Origin: Nocardia abscessus
Lineage (GTDB): Bacteria; Actinomycetota; Actinomycetes; Mycobacteriales; Mycobacteriaceae
Reading direction: 5' to 3'
Assembly (NCBI RefSeq): GCF_015477775.1
Contig: NZ_JADLQO010000002.1
Coordinates: 744,001 to 808,000, forward strand
Length of the DNA stretch: 64,000 bases
Part shown: positions 40,563 to 49,263 of the stretch, piece after piece
Position numbering within the stretch: the stretch's first letter is position 1
How the letters are laid out: each line of letters begins with the position of its first letter
Position numbers and translations under genes: made by a program
The notes under the pieces: generated by a model
The model's database searches: none
The model's input: only the letters and a program-made list of their open reading frames with translations
What the model was told of the DNA's origin: nothing

Positions 40563-41276
40563 TCAGGTTTCGGCGGTCAGCGCCTCGTAGGCGGCCCCCG
40601 CGGCCTTCTGCTCCGCTTCCTTCTTGGACCGGCCGACGCCCTGCCCGTAGGCCCGGCCGCCGATCACCGTGGTGGCGGTGAATTCCTTGTCGTGGTCCGG
40701 CCCGGTCGAGGTGATCTCGTAACTGGGCACGCCGAGACCACGCTCGGCGGTGAGTTCCTGCAGGCTGGTCTTCCAGTCCAGGCCGGCGCCCATCCGCGGG
40801 CCGCGCTCGAGCAGCTCGGCGAACAGCCGCAACACCACCGAGCGCGCCACCTCGATGCCGTGCTGTAGATGCACGGCGCCGAGCAACGACTCCATGCCGT
40901 CGGCGAGGATGCTCTCCTTGTCCCGGCCGCCGGTGAGTTCCTCACCTTTGCCGAGCAGCAGGTGTACACCGAGGCCGCCCTCGCCGAGCCCACGGGCTAC
41001 CTCCGCGAGGGCGCGCATGTTCACCACGCTCGCGCGCAGCTTGGCCAGCTCACCCTCGCTCTTCGAGGGATGCTCGTGATACAGCCGCTCGGTGATGCTC
41101 AGCCCGAGCACGGAGTCGCCGAGGAACTCGAGACGCTCGTTCGTCGGCAAGCCGCCGTTCTCGTACGCATACGACCGATGGGTCAGCGCGAGACGCAGCA
41201 GATCCGGTTGCAGGTCGACGCCCAAGGCTGCGAGCAGGCTCGCGTGTGCACCGGACGAGTCGGGTTCGTCGGTCAC
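40563..41276 (-). CDS. rnc: Ribonuclease III
   Basis: 237-residue double-strand-specific endonuclease for rRNA processing. The catalytic signature is [14 protein letters not shown], and [15 protein letters not shown] carries further acidic residues. The C-terminal dsRNA-binding domain ends [20 protein letters not shown]. The start is GTG 41276. It lies between rpmF and mutM in a compact operon. Confidence 0.95.
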   Translation of the reverse strand: MTDEPDSSGAHASLLAALGVDLQPDLLRLALTHRSYAYENGGLPTNERLEFLGDSVLGLSITERLYHEHPSKSEGELAKLRASVVNMRALAEVARGLGEGGLGVHLLLGKGEELTGGRDKESILADGMESLLGAVHLQHGIEVARSVVLRLFAELLERGPRMGAGLDWKTSLQELTAERGLGVPSYEITSTGPDHDKEFTATTVIGGRAYGQGVGRSKKEAEQKAAGAAYEALTAET

Positions 41277-41298
41277 GTCGTTACGACAGGTCGAACGA

Positions 41299-41481
41299 TC
41301 AGACCGCGGCGGTGACCTGGCGGCCCTTGTAGGTGCCGCAGGAGGGGCAGGCGATGTGCGGCAGGGTCTTCTCGCCGCAGGCGCGGTTCGGGCAGGTGAT
41401 CAGGGCAGGCGCGACAGCCTTCCACTGGCTGCGCCGCGACCTGGTGTTGGAACGGGACATCCGGCGCTTGGGAACGGCCAC
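41299..41481 (-). CDS. rpmF: 50S ribosomal protein L32
   Basis: 60-residue ribosomal protein beginning [20 protein letters not shown]. The zinc ribbon is intact, with CPNRAC and CPSC. It is therefore the zinc-binding form. GAGGAG precedes the GTG 41481. It lies between the DUF177 gene and rnc. Confidence 0.95.
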   Translation of the reverse strand: MAVPKRRMSRSNTRSRRSQWKAVAPALITCPNRACGEKTLPHIACPSCGTYKGRQVTAAV

Positions 41482-41534
41482 GACTACTTCTCCTCTGTCC
41501 TAATTGCTTTGCCGGTTCGGCTGATCGGTCTTGC

Positions 41535-42179
41535 TCAGTGGTCTCGGTCGGCCGCACCCTCGTCGGGGCTGCCTGCGCCGGGCGATCCGGAGGCGAATTT
41601 AGCCAGTCCGGCCCAGCGAGGGTCAAGTATCTCATGCCGATGGTCGGATCCCGCAATCGCCATCCGCATGCCGCATTCCGGGCACAATCCCGCGCAATCC
41701 GGCGTGCACAGCGGCTGCAGCGGCAGCTCGAGGCCGACCGCGTCGATCACCACGGGCTCCAGGTCGATGAGGTCGTCGACCATGCGGTAGACCTCGTCGT
41801 CCTCGGTGGTCTGCTCGGTCGTGCTGTCCGGGTAGGCGAACAGCTCGGTCACCCGCAGCGCGACCTCGCTGGTGAACGACTCCAGGCAGCGCGAGCACTC
41901 CCCCTCGATCGGCGCGGACACCGTTCCGGTGACCAGCACACCCTCCGACACCGCCTGCAATTGCAGGTCGAGCTCCACCTGCGCGCCCACGGGAACGGCG
42001 ATCAGATCCAGGCCGATCCGCTCCTCGGTGGTGACGGTGCGGCGCAGTTCGCGCATGGTCCCCGCCCTGCGGCCGAGGCTGCGGACGTCCAGCACGAAAC
42101 CCGCGTCCGGCGACCGGTGCTTGGCCGAACGGGGACGCGACGTGGAACCGGAACCGGCGGACATCACGAACTCACTCAC
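41535..42179 (-). CDS. DUF177 (YceD) family protein, 23S rRNA/L32-linked
   Basis: About 214 residues. The core LDVRSLGRRAGTMRELRRTV leads to a beta-rich domain with SAPIEGECSRCLESFTSEVA and a C-terminal PLCTPDCAGLCPECG cysteine cluster. YceD proteins are consistently linked to rpmF and are involved in 23S rRNA accumulation. GTG 42179 (VSEFVMSAGS) is my choice; starts at 42203 and 42164 are possible. It corresponds to Rv2926c. Confidence 0.88.
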   Translation of the reverse strand: MSEFVMSAGSGSTSRPRSAKHRSPDAGFVLDVRSLGRRAGTMRELRRTVTTEERIGLDLIAVPVGAQVELDLQLQAVSEGVLVTGTVSAPIEGECSRCLESFTSEVALRVTELFAYPDSTTEQTTEDDEVYRMVDDLIDLEPVVIDAVGLELPLQPLCTPDCAGLCPECGMRMAIAGSDHRHEILDPRWAGLAKFASGSPGAGSPDEGAADRDH

Positions 42180-42261
42180 GATCGAGGGGATACGGGCAAC
42201 CACTCAACAATAAGCGATCATGCGGTGCGCACCCAAACGCGCCCGACCGCCCTCGGCGCCG

Positions 42262-43014
42262 CTACCTGCGGAATTCGGAGGCGTAGTCGGGTGCGCCCGC
42301 TCCGCTGCGGAGCTGATGACGCCCCCGACCGACTGTGCGCAGCGTGCTGGCCAGCGTCTCCTCGAAATCGGCCAGCCGGGAGTCGACGTAGTGGTCGCAT
42401 TCCTCGCGCAGCCGATCCGATTCGGCGTGCGCGGCATCGATCACCCTGGCCGATTCGGCATGGGCGGCGCGCACCACCTCGGTCTGGGTGACCAGCCGCT
42501 CCTGCTCGGCGAGGCCTTCGGCGACGGAGCGGTCGTAGGCCGCCTTGCCCGCCTCGATCATCCGCTCCGACTCCACCCGCGCCCGGCCGGTCACCGCCTC
42601 GTATTCGGCGTTGCCGTCGGCCACCACGCGATCGGCCTCCTCCTGCGCGGAGGCGACCAGGTGATCGGCGTGCGCACTGGCCTCGGCCACCATCCGGTCG
42701 GCGTGCGCCTTGGCGTCGGCCAGGATGCGATCGGCTTCCTCGCGCGCCGCGCCGATGGTGCGCTCGGCCTGTTCGTTCGCGCCGGTCACGGCGGTCTCGG
42801 CGGCGTTCCTGGCGTCGGAGACGATCTTGTCCCGGTGGTCGAGCACGTCTTGCGCGTCATCGAGTTCGCCCGGCAACGCGTCTCGCACGTCGTCGAGTAG
42901 TTCGAGCACGTCGCCACGCGGCACGATGCAGCTGCGGGTCGGCGGGATGCCGCGGGCCTCTTCGACAATGGCGACCAGTTCGTCGAGCGCTTCGAATACG
43001 CGATACATGCTCAC
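42262..43014 (-). CDS. sepIVA: Septum-associated DivIVA-like protein SepIVA
   Basis: 250-residue coiled-coil protein. The N-terminal region MSMYRVFEALDELVAIVEEA is short. Repeated Ala/Glu/Asp-rich segments (EADRILADAKAHADRMVAEA, and similar HAD/EAD repeats) form a coiled coil to about residue 215. In mycobacteria the gene at this place (Rv2927c) encodes SepIVA, needed for division and polar growth. Identification rests on coiled-coil character and position next to the DUF177-rpmF-rnc-mutM run. Confidence 0.85.
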   Translation of the reverse strand: MSMYRVFEALDELVAIVEEARGIPPTRSCIVPRGDVLELLDDVRDALPGELDDAQDVLDHRDKIVSDARNAAETAVTGANEQAERTIGAAREEADRILADAKAHADRMVAEASAHADHLVASAQEEADRVVADGNAEYEAVTGRARVESERMIEAGKAAYDRSVAEGLAEQERLVTQTEVVRAAHAESARVIDAAHAESDRLREECDHYVDSRLADFEETLASTLRTVGRGRHQLRSGAGAPDYASEFRR

Positions 43015-43217
43015 TACCCTCCTGCGGACTCACGGCGAAACTCTCCGCCGAAGCCCAGTGTGCCCCTCGTCACCGCTCGTGCCGAGTCACTTTCCGGTGT
43101 GTCGTGCGGGTGTCTTGCACGCCACAGAAATCAAGTGGAGACCTCCTCTCCGCTTCGTGTTACATTCTTTCGGAGGGTCCATCACCCGCAGAGGGCTTGC
43201 GTTCGATCGGAAAGACG

Positions 43218-43736
43218 ATGACTGTTCTGGAACTACCGCGACCGGCGGGAGTGAGCGCCACCAGCTTCTTCGTACCGTGGGTGAGCCCGTATCCGGTACT
43301 GCCGAAGGCACCGGACGCGGCCAGGATCGGACAGCTCACCCGGTATCTGCGCGGCGATCGCGCCTTCGCGCAGCTGATCCGTTTCGCGCTGGTCGGCGGA
43401 TCCAGCAATATCGCCTACGTCCTGCTGTTCTTCGCCATGCACGGCGTCGGGCCGCTGATCGCCAACGTCGTCGGCTCCGTCGTGAGCACCGTGATCGCCA
43501 ACGAGCTGCACCGCCGGCTCACCTTCCACGCCGCGGGGCGGGTCGGCTGGTTCACCGCACAGTGGGAAGGCGGCGGGCTCGCGCTGGTCGGGCTCGCCAT
43601 CACGACCGCGGCGCTGGCCACGCTCGGCCTGTGGGCGCCCGGGCTCGGGGACACCGCCCAGGCCGCCGCGATCCTGGCGATCACCGCCGCGGTCGGCGGC
43701 ATGCGCTTCCTGGCCCTCCGCGGCCTGGTGTTCTGA
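43218..43736 (+). CDS. GtrA-family membrane protein
   Basis: 172 residues with four predicted helices starting at about residue 52 (LIRFALVGGSSNIAYVLLFF). FVVSTVIAN-like VVSTVIANELHRRLTFHAA in the middle is typical of GtrA. Members flip or support transfer of lipid-linked sugars in envelope polysaccharide assembly. ATG 43218 follows GGAAAG; in-frame codons continue upstream to 43104 but run through the promoter region. No glycosyltransferase partner is adjacent. Confidence 0.85.
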   Translation: MTVLELPRPAGVSATSFFVPWVSPYPVLPKAPDAARIGQLTRYLRGDRAFAQLIRFALVGGSSNIAYVLLFFAMHGVGPLIANVVGSVVSTVIANELHRRLTFHAAGRVGWFTAQWEGGGLALVGLAITTAALATLGLWAPGLGDTAQAAAILAITAAVGGMRFLALRGLVF

Positions 43737-44104
43737 GCCGCTTCTCCGGGTATTCAGGCCATACCAGTGGGGTGGGACTTGATTTGAGGTCAGGTCTTGC
43801 GTTGGCGGGCGCTGGAGTTCTGGTCGTTCCCGGTGAGTTACCCATGTTCTCGCGAGATCAGTGGTTGCGGGCCGCGGCGTTCCGGTGAGTTACCCGCGTT
43901 CTCGCGTGATCGGTGGCTGCGGGGCGCCGGCTCGGTTTCGGATCTCCGCGGCGTTTCGCTGGAGCCGACCGGGGGCGAACAACCCGGTCAGTGTCCAGGA
44001 TAGGTTTCGCGGCTCTGCCGAGTATGGGCTCGCACCGCGGGGCATCGGTGATCTCGCGGACGGCCGGATGCAATCGGCGGACCGCTTTCGCATGGGCCGG
44101 GCCG
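43737..44104. other. Intergenic region with a 52-bp imperfect duplication
   Basis: About 370 bases between the convergent GtrA and coaD genes. It contains the tandem duplication at 43831-43927 and no supported gene. Low-complexity GC sequence continues to the coaD stop. Confidence 0.5.
43831..43927. repeat. Imperfect 52-bp-period tandem duplication
   Basis: CGGTGAGTTACCC recurs at 43831 and 43883, followed in both copies by TTCTCGCG and a GATC-containing GTGG(T/C)TGCGGG block. The two 45-base cores differ at a handful of positions. Confidence 0.75.
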
Positions 44105-44590
44105 TCAGCTGTTGCGCTCGGCCAGGCGGTTCAGGAGGCGCTTGTGCACCGACGGGGGCAGCATGTCGCTGACGTCGCCGCCATACGCGGCGACCTCCTT
44201 GACCAGGGAGCTGGACAAGAAGCTGAAGGACGGGTTGGTGGCGATGAAGAAGGTGTCCACGCCGGAGAGCTTCTTGTTCATCTGCGCCATCTGCAGTTCG
44301 TAGCCGAAGTCGCCCGCATCGCGCAGGCCCTTCACGATCGCGGTGATGCCCTGCTCCCGCGCGAAGTCCACAGTCAGGCCCTGCCACGAGTCCACCCGGA
44401 CGTTACCCAGGTGGGCGGTCGACTCGCGCAGCATCTCGATGCGCTCCTCGACAGTGAACATGCCCTGCTTCTTCGGATTGATCATGACGGTGATGACGAC
44501 CTCGTCGAACTGGGCCGCCGCCCGGGTGAAGACGTCGAGGTGTCCGTAGGTCACAGGGTCGAACGATCCGGGGCACAGTGCTCCTGCCAT
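44105..44590 (-). CDS. coaD: Phosphopantetheine adenylyltransferase
   Basis: 161-residue enzyme making dephospho-CoA from ATP and 4'-phosphopantetheine. The nucleotidyltransferase motif [14 protein letters not shown] is at residues 8-21. [24 protein letters not shown] and a C-terminal [20 protein letters not shown] are family-typical. A TANNNT element six bases before the ATG suggests a leaderless transcript. In M. tuberculosis it also adjoins rsmD and pyc. Confidence 0.95.
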   Translation of the reverse strand: MAGALCPGSFDPVTYGHLDVFTRAAAQFDEVVITVMINPKKQGMFTVEERIEMLRESTAHLGNVRVDSWQGLTVDFAREQGITAIVKGLRDAGDFGYELQMAQMNKKLSGVDTFFIATNPSFSFLSSSLVKEVAAYGGDVSDMLPPSVHKRLLNRLAERNS

Positions 44591-44596
44591 GAGCCG

Positions 44597-44602
44597 ACGC
44601 TA
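44597..44602 (-). promoter_or_regulatory. -10 element of a probable leaderless coaD transcript
   Basis: TAGCGT on the minus strand ends six bases before the coaD ATG at 44590, with no Shine-Dalgarno sequence between. Confidence 0.5.
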
Positions 44603-44642
44603 GCAGGGCGCCGGTGGCCCGGCACCAGTGGCCGACCCGCGC

Positions 44643-45206
44643 CTACTCGTCCGGCTCGAACTCCGCGAGATCGATGCGTGTTTCGCCGTACCGGCGCGAC
44701 TTGGCCGGGACGAAGCCTGCGGGCCAGGCGATTTCGGGCGAGCGCGCCGAGCGCTCCAGCACGATCACCGCTCCGGGACGCAGCCACGCGTGCTCGGTCA
44801 GCGCGCGCAGGTCGTCCAGCACTGCGGCGTTGTCCACCGCGTAGGGCGGGTCCGAGAAGACCACGTCGAAGCGACCCGCCCCGCCCAGGCGCAGCACGCC
44901 GGCCACTGTCGCGATCCGCAATTCCGCGCCGGGCAGCCCGAGGTCGGCGATGTTGCCGCGCACCACCGCCGCCGCCTTGCGGTCGGACTCGACGAGCAGC
45001 GCGTGCTCGGCGCCACGCGAGAGCGCCTCCAGCCCGAGCGCGCCGGAACCCGCGTACAGGTCCAGGACGCGGGCGCCCGCGAAGTCCAGCCGGGCGTCCA
45101 ACGCGCTGAACAACGCCTCCCGTACCCGGTCGGAGGTCGGCCGGGTGCCCGACGGCGGCACCCGAAGGCGCCGCCCGCCCGCCGTTCCGGCGACGATCCG
45201 CGTCAT
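44643..45206 (-). CDS. rsmD: 16S rRNA (guanine-966-N2) methyltransferase
   Basis: 187-residue SAM-dependent methyltransferase acting on the 30S subunit. VLDLYAGSGALGLEALSRGA is the SAM-binding motif and FSDPPYAVDN the catalytic DPPY motif. MTRIVAGTAGGRRLRVPPSG is the standard N-terminus. ATG 45206 overlaps the pyc stop (ATGA). The reading frame stays open upstream inside pyc. Confidence 0.94.
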   Translation of the reverse strand: MTRIVAGTAGGRRLRVPPSGTRPTSDRVREALFSALDARLDFAGARVLDLYAGSGALGLEALSRGAEHALLVESDRKAAAVVRGNIADLGLPGAELRIATVAGVLRLGGAGRFDVVFSDPPYAVDNAAVLDDLRALTEHAWLRPGAVIVLERSARSPEIAWPAGFVPAKSRRYGETRIDLAEFEPDE

Positions 45207-48200
45207 CCCGCGGACGACTCCCGCACCGCCAGCTCGATGAGCAGGTCGCCGCCTTCGACCTGCTGCACGGCGCCGATGGCAACGCGACCGACGGTGCCCG
45301 CGCGGGGCGCGGTGATCGCGGCTTCCATCTTCATGGCTTCGATGGTGCCGATGGTGTCGCCCGCCGCGACCGAATCGCCTTCGGACACCGCGAGAGTGAC
45401 GACACCGGCGAACGGCGCGGCGATGTGGCCGGGGTTGGTCTTGTCGGCTTTCTCGGCGGCCGGGATCTCGCTGGCGATGGACCGGTCGCGGACCGAGACC
45501 GGCCGCAACTGGCCGTTGAGGATGCACATCACCGTGCGCATGCCGCGCTCGTCGGGTTCGGAGATCGCCTCCAGGCCGATGAGCAGGGTGACGCCCTTCT
45601 CCAGCTGCACCCGGTGTTCCTCGCCGCGGCGCAGGCCGTAGAAGAACTGGTTGGCCGACAGTCCCGAGGTGTCGCCGTACTTCTCGCGATGGGCGAGGAA
45701 TTCGGCGGTCGGGCCGGGGAACAGCAGCCGGTTCAGTGTTGCCCGGCGCTCCTCGGAGCTGCCGGCCAGCCCCTTCTCGTCCGCGGGCGTCAACGGTGTC
45801 TCGGGTTTGGCCGCACCGCGTCCGGCCAACGCTTTGCTGCGGAACGGTTCGGGCCAGCCACCGGCGGGGGTGCCCAGTTCGCCGCGCAGGAACCCGATCA
45901 CCGAGTCCGGGATGTCGTAGCGGCCCGGGTCGGCGGCGAAGTCCTCGACGTCGACGCCGGTACCGACCAGCGCCAACGCCAGATCACCGACGACCTTCGA
46001 GGACGGGGTGACCTTCACCAGGCGGCCGAGCAGCCGATCGGCGGCGGCGTACTTCGCCTCGACCTCTTCGAACCGGTCGCCCAGCCCGAGCGCGATCGCC
46101 TGCTGGCGCAGGTTCGACAACTGGCCGCCGGGGATCTCGTGGGTGTAGACGCGACCGGTCGGCGCGGGCAGTCCGGACTCGAACGGCGCGTACACCTTCC
46201 GCAGCGCTTCCCAGTACGGTTCCAGGTCGCACACGTTCTGCAGGTTCAACCCGGTGTCGTACTCGCTGTGCGCGGCGGCCGCGACGATCGCCGAGAGCGC
46301 GGGCTGGCTGGTGGTGCCTGCCATCGCGGCGCTCGCGCCGTCGACCGCGTCCGCACCGGCCTGCCACGCGGCCAGGTAGGTGGCCAGCTGCCCGCCCGGG
46401 GTGTCGTGCGTGTGCACGTGCACCGGCAGGTCGAAATTGCTGCGCAACGCGGTGACCAGCGTGGTCGCGGCCGGGGCGCGCAACAGTCCGGCCATGTCCT
46501 TGATCGCCAGCACGTGCGCGCCCGCGTCGACGATCTGCTCGGCCAGCTTCAGGTAGTAGTCCAGGGTGTAGAGCGACTCGTCCGGGTTCGACAGATCGCC
46601 GGTGTAGCTGATCGCGACTTCGGCGATCGCGGTGCCGGTCTCGCGGACCGCGTCGATCGCCGGACGCATCTGATCGACGTTGTTGAGCGCGTCGAAGATC
46701 CGGAAGATGTCGATGCCGGTGGCGGTCGCCTCGGAGACGAACGCGCGGGTCACCGCCTCCGGATACGGGGTGTAGCCGACGGTGTTGCGGCCGCGCAGCA
46801 GCATCTGCAAACAGATGTTCGGGACAGCTTCCCGCAACGCGGCCAACCGCTCCCACGGGTCCTCGTACAGGAACCGCAAGCCCACGTCGTAGGTCGCTCC
46901 GCCCCACGCCTCGATCGACAGCAGCTCCGGCGTCAACCGCGCCACATGCCCCGCCACTCCGAGCAGGCCGTTGGTGCGCACCCGGGTGGCCAGCAGCGAC
47001 TGGTGCGCGTCACGGAACGTGGTGTCGGTGACACCGACCGCCTTCTGCTCACGCAGAGCCCGCGCGAAACCTTCCGGTCCCAGCCGCAGCAGCCGCTGGC
47101 GAGAGCCGTCCGGCGGCGGCACGCTCAGATCGATCGCGGGCAGTTTGTCGTGCGGGTACACCGTGGTCGGCCGCTCACCGTGCGGCTTGTTCACGGTGAC
47201 GTCCGCCAGGTAGTCGAGGATCTTGGTGCCGCGGTCGGCGGATCGGCGCAGGGTCAGCAGCTGCGGGCGCTCGTCGATGAACGAGGTGGTCACCCGGCCC
47301 GCCTGGAAGTCGGGGTCGTCCAGCACGGCGAGCAGGAACGGAATGTTCGTGGCCACACCGCGGATGCGGAACTCCGCCAGCGCCCGGCTCGCCCGCGCCA
47401 CCGCCGCGCCGAAGTCGCGACCACGGCAGGTGAGCTTGACCAGCATCGAGTCGAAATAGGCGCCGATCTCCGCGCCCAGGTTCGCGCCGCCGTCCAGGCG
47501 GATGCCCGCGCCGCCCGGTGTGCGGTAGGCGGTGATGCGCCCGGTGTCGGGACGGAACCCGTTGGCCGGGTCCTCGGTGGTGATCCGGCACTGCAGGGCG
47601 GCACCACGGATGGTCACCGCGTCCTGGCTCAGGCCCAATTGCTCGAGGGTCTCTCCCGCGGCGATCCGCAGCTGCGACTGCACCAGGTCGACGTCGGTGA
47701 TCTCCTCGGTCACCGTGTGCTCCACCTGGATGCGCGGGTTCATCTCGATGAACACGTGGTTGCCGCGCTCGTCCAGCAGGAACTCCACGGTGCCCGCGCA
47801 CGAGTAACCGATCTGCCGGGCGAACGCGACCGCGTCGGCGCAGATCCGTTCCCGCAGCCCGGGATCCAGGTTCGGCGCGGGCGCCAGCTCGATCACCTTC
47901 TGATGCCGCCGCTGCACCGAGCAGTCCCGCTCGAACAGGTGCATCACATTGCCGTGCTGATCGGCCAGGATCTGCACCTCGATGTGGCGTGGGTTCACCA
48001 CCGCCTGCTCCAGGAACACCGTCGGGTCACCGAACGCCGACTCCGCCTCCCGCGAGGCCGCCTCGATCGACTCGCGCAGCTGCTCGGGCGCCGCGACCCG
48101 GCGCATACCGCGCCCGCCGCCGCCCGCGACCGCCTTGACGAAGATCGGGTATTCCAGCTGCTGCGACGCGGCCACCAGCTCGTCCACGTCCGACGACGGC

Positions 48201-48607
48201 GCGCTCGAGCGCAGCACCGGCAGTCCGGCGGCTTTGGCCGCCTCGATGGCGCGCGCTTTGTTACCGGCCAGTTCGAGCACTTCGGCCGACGGGCCGATGA
48301 AGGTGATGCCCTCGCGGGCGCACGCCGCCGCCAGATCCGGGTTCTCCGACAAGAACCCGTACCCCGGGTAGATCGCGTCGGCTCCGGCCGACTTGGCCGC
48401 CTCGATGATCGCCTCGATCGACAGGTAGGCCCGCACCGGATGGCCGGGTTCGCCGATCTGGTACGACTCCGCCGCCTTCAACCGATGAACCGAATTGCGG
48501 TCCTCGTAGGGGAACACGGCGACCGTCCCGATGCCGAGTTCGTACGCCGCGCGGAAGGCTCGGATGGCGATCTCGCCACGGTTGGCAACCAAGACTTTCG
48601 AGAACAT
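45203..48607 (-). CDS. pyc: Pyruvate carboxylase
   Basis: 1134-residue biotin enzyme making oxaloacetate from pyruvate, for anaplerosis. The biotin carboxylase domain begins MFSKVLVANRGEIAIRAFRA with the ATP-grasp KAVAGGGGRGMRRV. The carboxyltransferase domain contains FRDAHQSLLATRVRT and DTTFRDAHQ. The biotinyl domain ends with TIEAMKMEAAITAP. ATG 48607 opens the carboxylase motif directly. TACCTT six bases upstream suggests a leaderless mRNA. rsmD follows with a four-base overlap. Confidence 0.96.
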   Translation of the reverse strand: MFSKVLVANRGEIAIRAFRAAYELGIGTVAVFPYEDRNSVHRLKAAESYQIGEPGHPVRAYLSIEAIIEAAKSAGADAIYPGYGFLSENPDLAAACAREGITFIGPSAEVLELAGNKARAIEAAKAAGLPVLRSSAPSSDVDELVAASQQLEYPIFVKAVAGGGGRGMRRVAAPEQLRESIEAASREAESAFGDPTVFLEQAVVNPRHIEVQILADQHGNVMHLFERDCSVQRRHQKVIELAPAPNLDPGLRERICADAVAFARQIGYSCAGTVEFLLDERGNHVFIEMNPRIQVEHTVTEEITDVDLVQSQLRIAAGETLEQLGLSQDAVTIRGAALQCRITTEDPANGFRPDTGRITAYRTPGGAGIRLDGGANLGAEIGAYFDSMLVKLTCRGRDFGAAVARASRALAEFRIRGVATNIPFLLAVLDDPDFQAGRVTTSFIDERPQLLTLRRSADRGTKILDYLADVTVNKPHGERPTTVYPHDKLPAIDLSVPPPDGSRQRLLRLGPEGFARALREQKAVGVTDTTFRDAHQSLLATRVRTNGLLGVAGHVARLTPELLSIEAWGGATYDVGLRFLYEDPWERLAALREAVPNICLQMLLRGRNTVGYTPYPEAVTRAFVSEATATGIDIFRIFDALNNVDQMRPAIDAVRETGTAIAEVAISYTGDLSNPDESLYTLDYYLKLAEQIVDAGAHVLAIKDMAGLLRAPAATTLVTALRSNFDLPVHVHTHDTPGGQLATYLAAWQAGADAVDGASAAMAGTTSQPALSAIVAAAAHSEYDTGLNLQNVCDLEPYWEALRKVYAPFESGLPAPTGRVYTHEIPGGQLSNLRQQAIALGLGDRFEEVEAKYAAADRLLGRLVKVTPSSKVVGDLALALVGTGVDVEDFAADPGRYDIPDSVIGFLRGELGTPAGGWPEPFRSKALAGRGAAKPETPLTPADEKGLAGSSEERRATLNRLLFPGPTAEFLAHREKYGDTSGLSANQFFYGLRRGEEHRVQLEKGVTLLIGLEAISEPDERGMRTVMCILNGQLRPVSVRDRSIASEIPAAEKADKTNPGHIAAPFAGVVTLAVSEGDSVAAGDTIGTIEAMKMEAAITAPRAGTVGRVAIGAVQQVEGGDLLIELAVRESSAG

Positions 48608-48613
48608 TGACCT

Positions 48614-48619
48614 AAGGTA
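48614..48619 (-). promoter_or_regulatory. -10 element of a probable leaderless pyc transcript
   Basis: TACCTT on the minus strand ends six bases before the pyc ATG; no ribosome-binding site is present. Confidence 0.5.
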
Positions 48620-48873
48620 CCCGGCCGCGTGAACCGCACCGACACGGAATCCCCCTTCGCAAACCTCTTCACAACGCCGACTAGCACCGTTGCGAAGTTG
48701 CGTTCACCGGGCCGATACATGGGCGACGCGGCAGCAACCCGTGTGCTGCCCGGAAGCCGGGGCCTGCGCCGGGCCGGTCGCCCGGGCCCGCCACTGCGCG
48801 TCCTATGCTGAACGGGCAGCTGGTTCACCGCGGCACGACGAGATGGAGCCCCGACGTCGTGCGACGGAGCCGA

Positions 48874-49100
48874 GCCCGCCCGTGCGGCGACGTCACGGCG
48901 GGCGAGAGGGAACCCGGTGGGAATCCGGGACTGTCCCGCAGCGGTATGCAGGAACGACCGCCGTCACCAGGCACTGGGTCGACCGAGCCGGAAAGCTCCG
49001 CGACCTGGGAAGCGACGGCCAGTAGGTCGGCCATGGGGACCAACCCCGGCTCATGCCGGTCCCCCGGGCCGGTGCCCGCGAGTCCGAAGACCTGCCAGCC
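48874..49100 (+). ncRNA. Cobalamin riboswitch upstream of metE
   Basis: The conserved core GGTGGGAATCCGGGACTG lies at 48916-48933, followed by CCCGCAGCGGTATGC. CTGGGAAGCGACGGCCAG continues the four-way junction at about 49005-49023. The B12 box CCGAAGACCTGCC is at 49084-49096. The GCCCGCC/GGCGGGC stem (48874-48904) frames the 5' side. In mycobacteria metE is shut off by B12 through such a riboswitch because MetH then makes methionine. The rest of 48620-48873 shows no gene. Confidence 0.92.
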
Positions 49101-49102
49101 GT

Positions 49103-49123
49103 GCCGGGTACGCCGTACCCGGC
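49103..49123 (+). terminator. Expression-platform hairpin of the metE riboswitch
   Basis: GCCGGGTAC (49103-49111) pairs with GTACCCGGC (49115-49123) over a GCC loop, directly after the B12 box. About 140 bases remain to the metE start, so the stem more likely acts on transcription than by covering the metE ribosome site. A second GCCGGG/CCCGGC stem follows near 49181. Confidence 0.6.
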
Positions 49124-49263
49124 GGCCACCGCCTCGTGGATTGGGCGTGCGGATCACCGGATGACGTGTCGGGCTCCTCGGCCGGGAATACCCCCGGCAT
49201 GTCAAAAGGTTCTCCGCTGCCCGTACGGCGATGGCTTTTCATCCTCAGCAATGGAGAAACATC

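Noticed and set aside
45425..48610. 1061-codon open frame opposite pyc
   Set aside because: Antisense shadow of pyruvate carboxylase, which has all three expected domains.
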